From IMG/VR virus record IMGVR_UViG_3300046168_000016, positions 1 to 41,539 of that record: a stretch of DNA of 41,539 bases; one strand, given 5' to 3'. The DNA comes from a virus. A program made the position numbers and the translations under genes. The stretch's first letter is position 1. Each line of letters begins with the position of its first letter. Under the pieces are notes generated by a model. The model was not told the DNA's origin. It saw only the letters and a program-made list of their open reading frames with translations, and searched no databases. Below, piece by piece: positions 40,607-41,539 of the stretch.

Positions 40607-40936
40607 TTGATACGGTTGGTTTACGATCAATTATCGTCGTTATTAAAACCAAATTTAGAAGCAACTATAGGTGGTATAGTTAAATCAGGTAGATCAGGTT
40701 CTGGCGATTTAGGTTATGGTTTAAGACAAATACAAAGTTATGTTGATGATATTATGCCAGAGTATCTTGATAAAGAAATAGGAACATTAATACCAGATGC
40801 ATCAACTTCTCACGGTTTAAAACAAGAAGATTTTGAAAAAATTTCTAAATATATTATAGAAAAAAAACAAAAAGAAATACAAGAAGGTTTAACAAAACTG
40901 GAGACTTTGAAAAATCTGAAATATCTAAAAACTTAG
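40607..40936 (+). CDS. Internal virion-type protein, fragment 3
   Basis: The formal start is a TTG at 40607, but the meaningful sequence begins about VYDQLSSLLKPNLEATIGGIVKSGRSGSGDLGYGLRQIQSYVDDIMPEYLDKEIG. DFEKISKYIIEKKQKEIQEG follows. The frame ends artificially with LETLKNLKYLKT. A missing base near 40894 would continue KTGDFEKSEISKNLGEKIVEEVF, and another in the T-run at 40958-40963 would continue NTIKKTEGDSGIKGTDDVKEKN towards fragment 4. Confidence 0.55.
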   Translation: MIRLVYDQLSSLLKPNLEATIGGIVKSGRSGSGDLGYGLRQIQSYVDDIMPEYLDKEIGTLIPDASTSHGLKQEDFEKISKYIIEKKQKEIQEGLTKLETLKNLKYLKT

Positions 40937-41042
40937 GAGAAAAAATAGTAGAAGAGGTTTTTTCAATACTATTAAAAAAACAGAAGGTGATAGTGGTATT
41001 AAAGGAACAGATGATGTTAAAGAAAAAAATATTAAACTACAT

Positions 41043-41378
41043 GTGGATTATCTCAGAAAAAAGAAAGGTCTAAACATTAAAACTAAAAGAGAAGAACTTG
41101 AAAAATTAAAAAGAAACATAGGTAAGACAGACCCAATTACAGGAAATGAAATAGATGAGGCGTTTATTAATAATTTTGAAGCTACATCTCCTCTTTTATT
41201 TGTATATAATAAAGAAAATAAAAAAAGATTTGACGTTATAGGTTATGATCCTTTTAATAATGAAAGTTTATTAAATATACTAAACGATTATTATTTGTCT
41301 ACAGGCACAGCTAAAGAACAAGTTATAGAAGCTGGTATAGACAAAACCGGTTCCATAGGTGAACTTGATACATTATAA
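41043..41378 (+). CDS. Internal virion-type protein, fragment 4 (C-terminus)
   Basis: Open from about 40964 in this frame; the ATG at 41043 encodes M in place of the likely internal V/L of KLHVDYLRKKKGLNIKTKREELEKL. The charged helix then gives DPITGNEIDEAFINNFEATSPLLFVYNKENKKRFDVIGYDPFNNESLLNILNDYYLS and a short tail. It ends one base before the next gene. It has no recognised motif and is best read as the C-terminal end of the 39823 gene. Confidence 0.55.
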   Translation: MDYLRKKKGLNIKTKREELEKLKRNIGKTDPITGNEIDEAFINNFEATSPLLFVYNKENKKRFDVIGYDPFNNESLLNILNDYYLSTGTAKEQVIEAGIDKTGSIGELDTL

Positions 41379-41379
41379 T

Positions 41380-41539
41380 ATGAAAAAACTATATGATGCT
41401 TTAGTCTCAAATGGTTCTTATACAAAGTCATTTGAAGAATTTCAAAAACAATTTAACAATGAAAATGGTAGTAAAAAATTGTATAATGCTTTAGAGCAAA
41501 AAAAAAGCTATACTAAAAGTTATAAAGAGTTTGTAAATC
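41380..41539 (+). CDS. Repeat-containing virion-type protein, 5' end only
   Basis: The gene starts at ATG 41380, just after the previous stop, and runs off the window. The 53 visible residues contain two copies of a ~22-residue module: KKLYDALVSNGSYTKSFEEF and KKLYNALEQKKSYTKSYKEF, with spacing of 31 residues. Similar LYxAL…YTKSFxEF modules stand at the start of very large internal proteins of marine phages as I recall, often upstream of lytic or ejection domains. The remainder is not visible. Confidence 0.7.
   Translation, partial: MKKLYDALVSNGSYTKSFEEFQKQFNNENGSKKLYNALEQKKSYTKSYKEFVN

Noticed and set aside
1-41539. Prophage or temperate lifestyle genes
   Set aside because: No integrase, repressor pair, att site or host flank is visible in this window; absence here does not settle the whole genome.

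Overview
The window is the structural and lysis half of a strongly AT-rich tailed-phage genome, most likely a short-tailed (podovirus-type) marine phage. The host is probably a member of the Bacteroidetes (Flavobacteriia-like). The host guess is inference. It rests on low GC, A/T-rich leaders with almost no Shine-Dalgarno sequence, adhesins full of GNVGIGTTSP-type repeats, and a tail-nozzle protein that resembles the 'stabilization protein' of crAss-like and Cellulophaga phages as I remember them. No database search was possible. No replication, integrase or CRISPR genes are visible. One small gene is on the minus strand; every other gene is on the plus strand.

Layout. (1) 24-639: a small minus-strand ORF and a non-coding divergent region holding a hairpin. 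(2) 640-14168: a 13.5-kb adhesin/tail-fibre cassette. It has three proteins starting MAII(Y/F)SYP, three starting MA(N/K)LSNIN, two C-terminal S74-type self-cleaving chaperone domains and two small accessory genes. A 16-bp direct repeat (15/16 identical) lies just outside each end. (3) 14272-16432: a Cys-rich small protein, then a phage chaperonin module with groEL before groES, overlapping. (4) 16429-19542: a probable winged-helix protein, several small proteins, an M15-type endolysin, a small basic protein and an EF-hand-like protein. (5) 19561-21685: a terminator, a small HExxH protein, a holin, a coiled-coil protein, a protein with a GroES-like second half, and a possible small terminase. 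(6) 21685-29007: large terminase, portal, scaffold-like protein and major capsid protein, closed by a textbook UUCG-loop terminator. (7) 29080-41539: connector/ring-like proteins, a 1554-aa tail nozzle/stabilization protein, a second nozzle-like protein, and internal virion proteins running off the right edge.

How the parts fit. Terminase, portal, scaffold and capsid build and fill the head. The ring and nozzle proteins close it and form the short tail. The fibre cassette supplies alternative receptor-binding proteins. Internal proteins are probably ejected with the DNA. Holin and endolysin release progeny. The chaperonin pair, perhaps with the extra GroES-like protein, probably folds abundant or difficult virion proteins.

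Caution: at least fifteen apparent single-base frame breaks split otherwise well-conserved genes, including groEL, portal, one fibre, the connectors and the internal proteins. Insertions and deletions are mixed, some lie in homopolymers, and breaks are concentrated in the last 12 kb. This looks like uncorrected sequencing or assembly indels rather than biological decay. Broken genes are listed as their readable fragments, and each entry says how it joins its partner.
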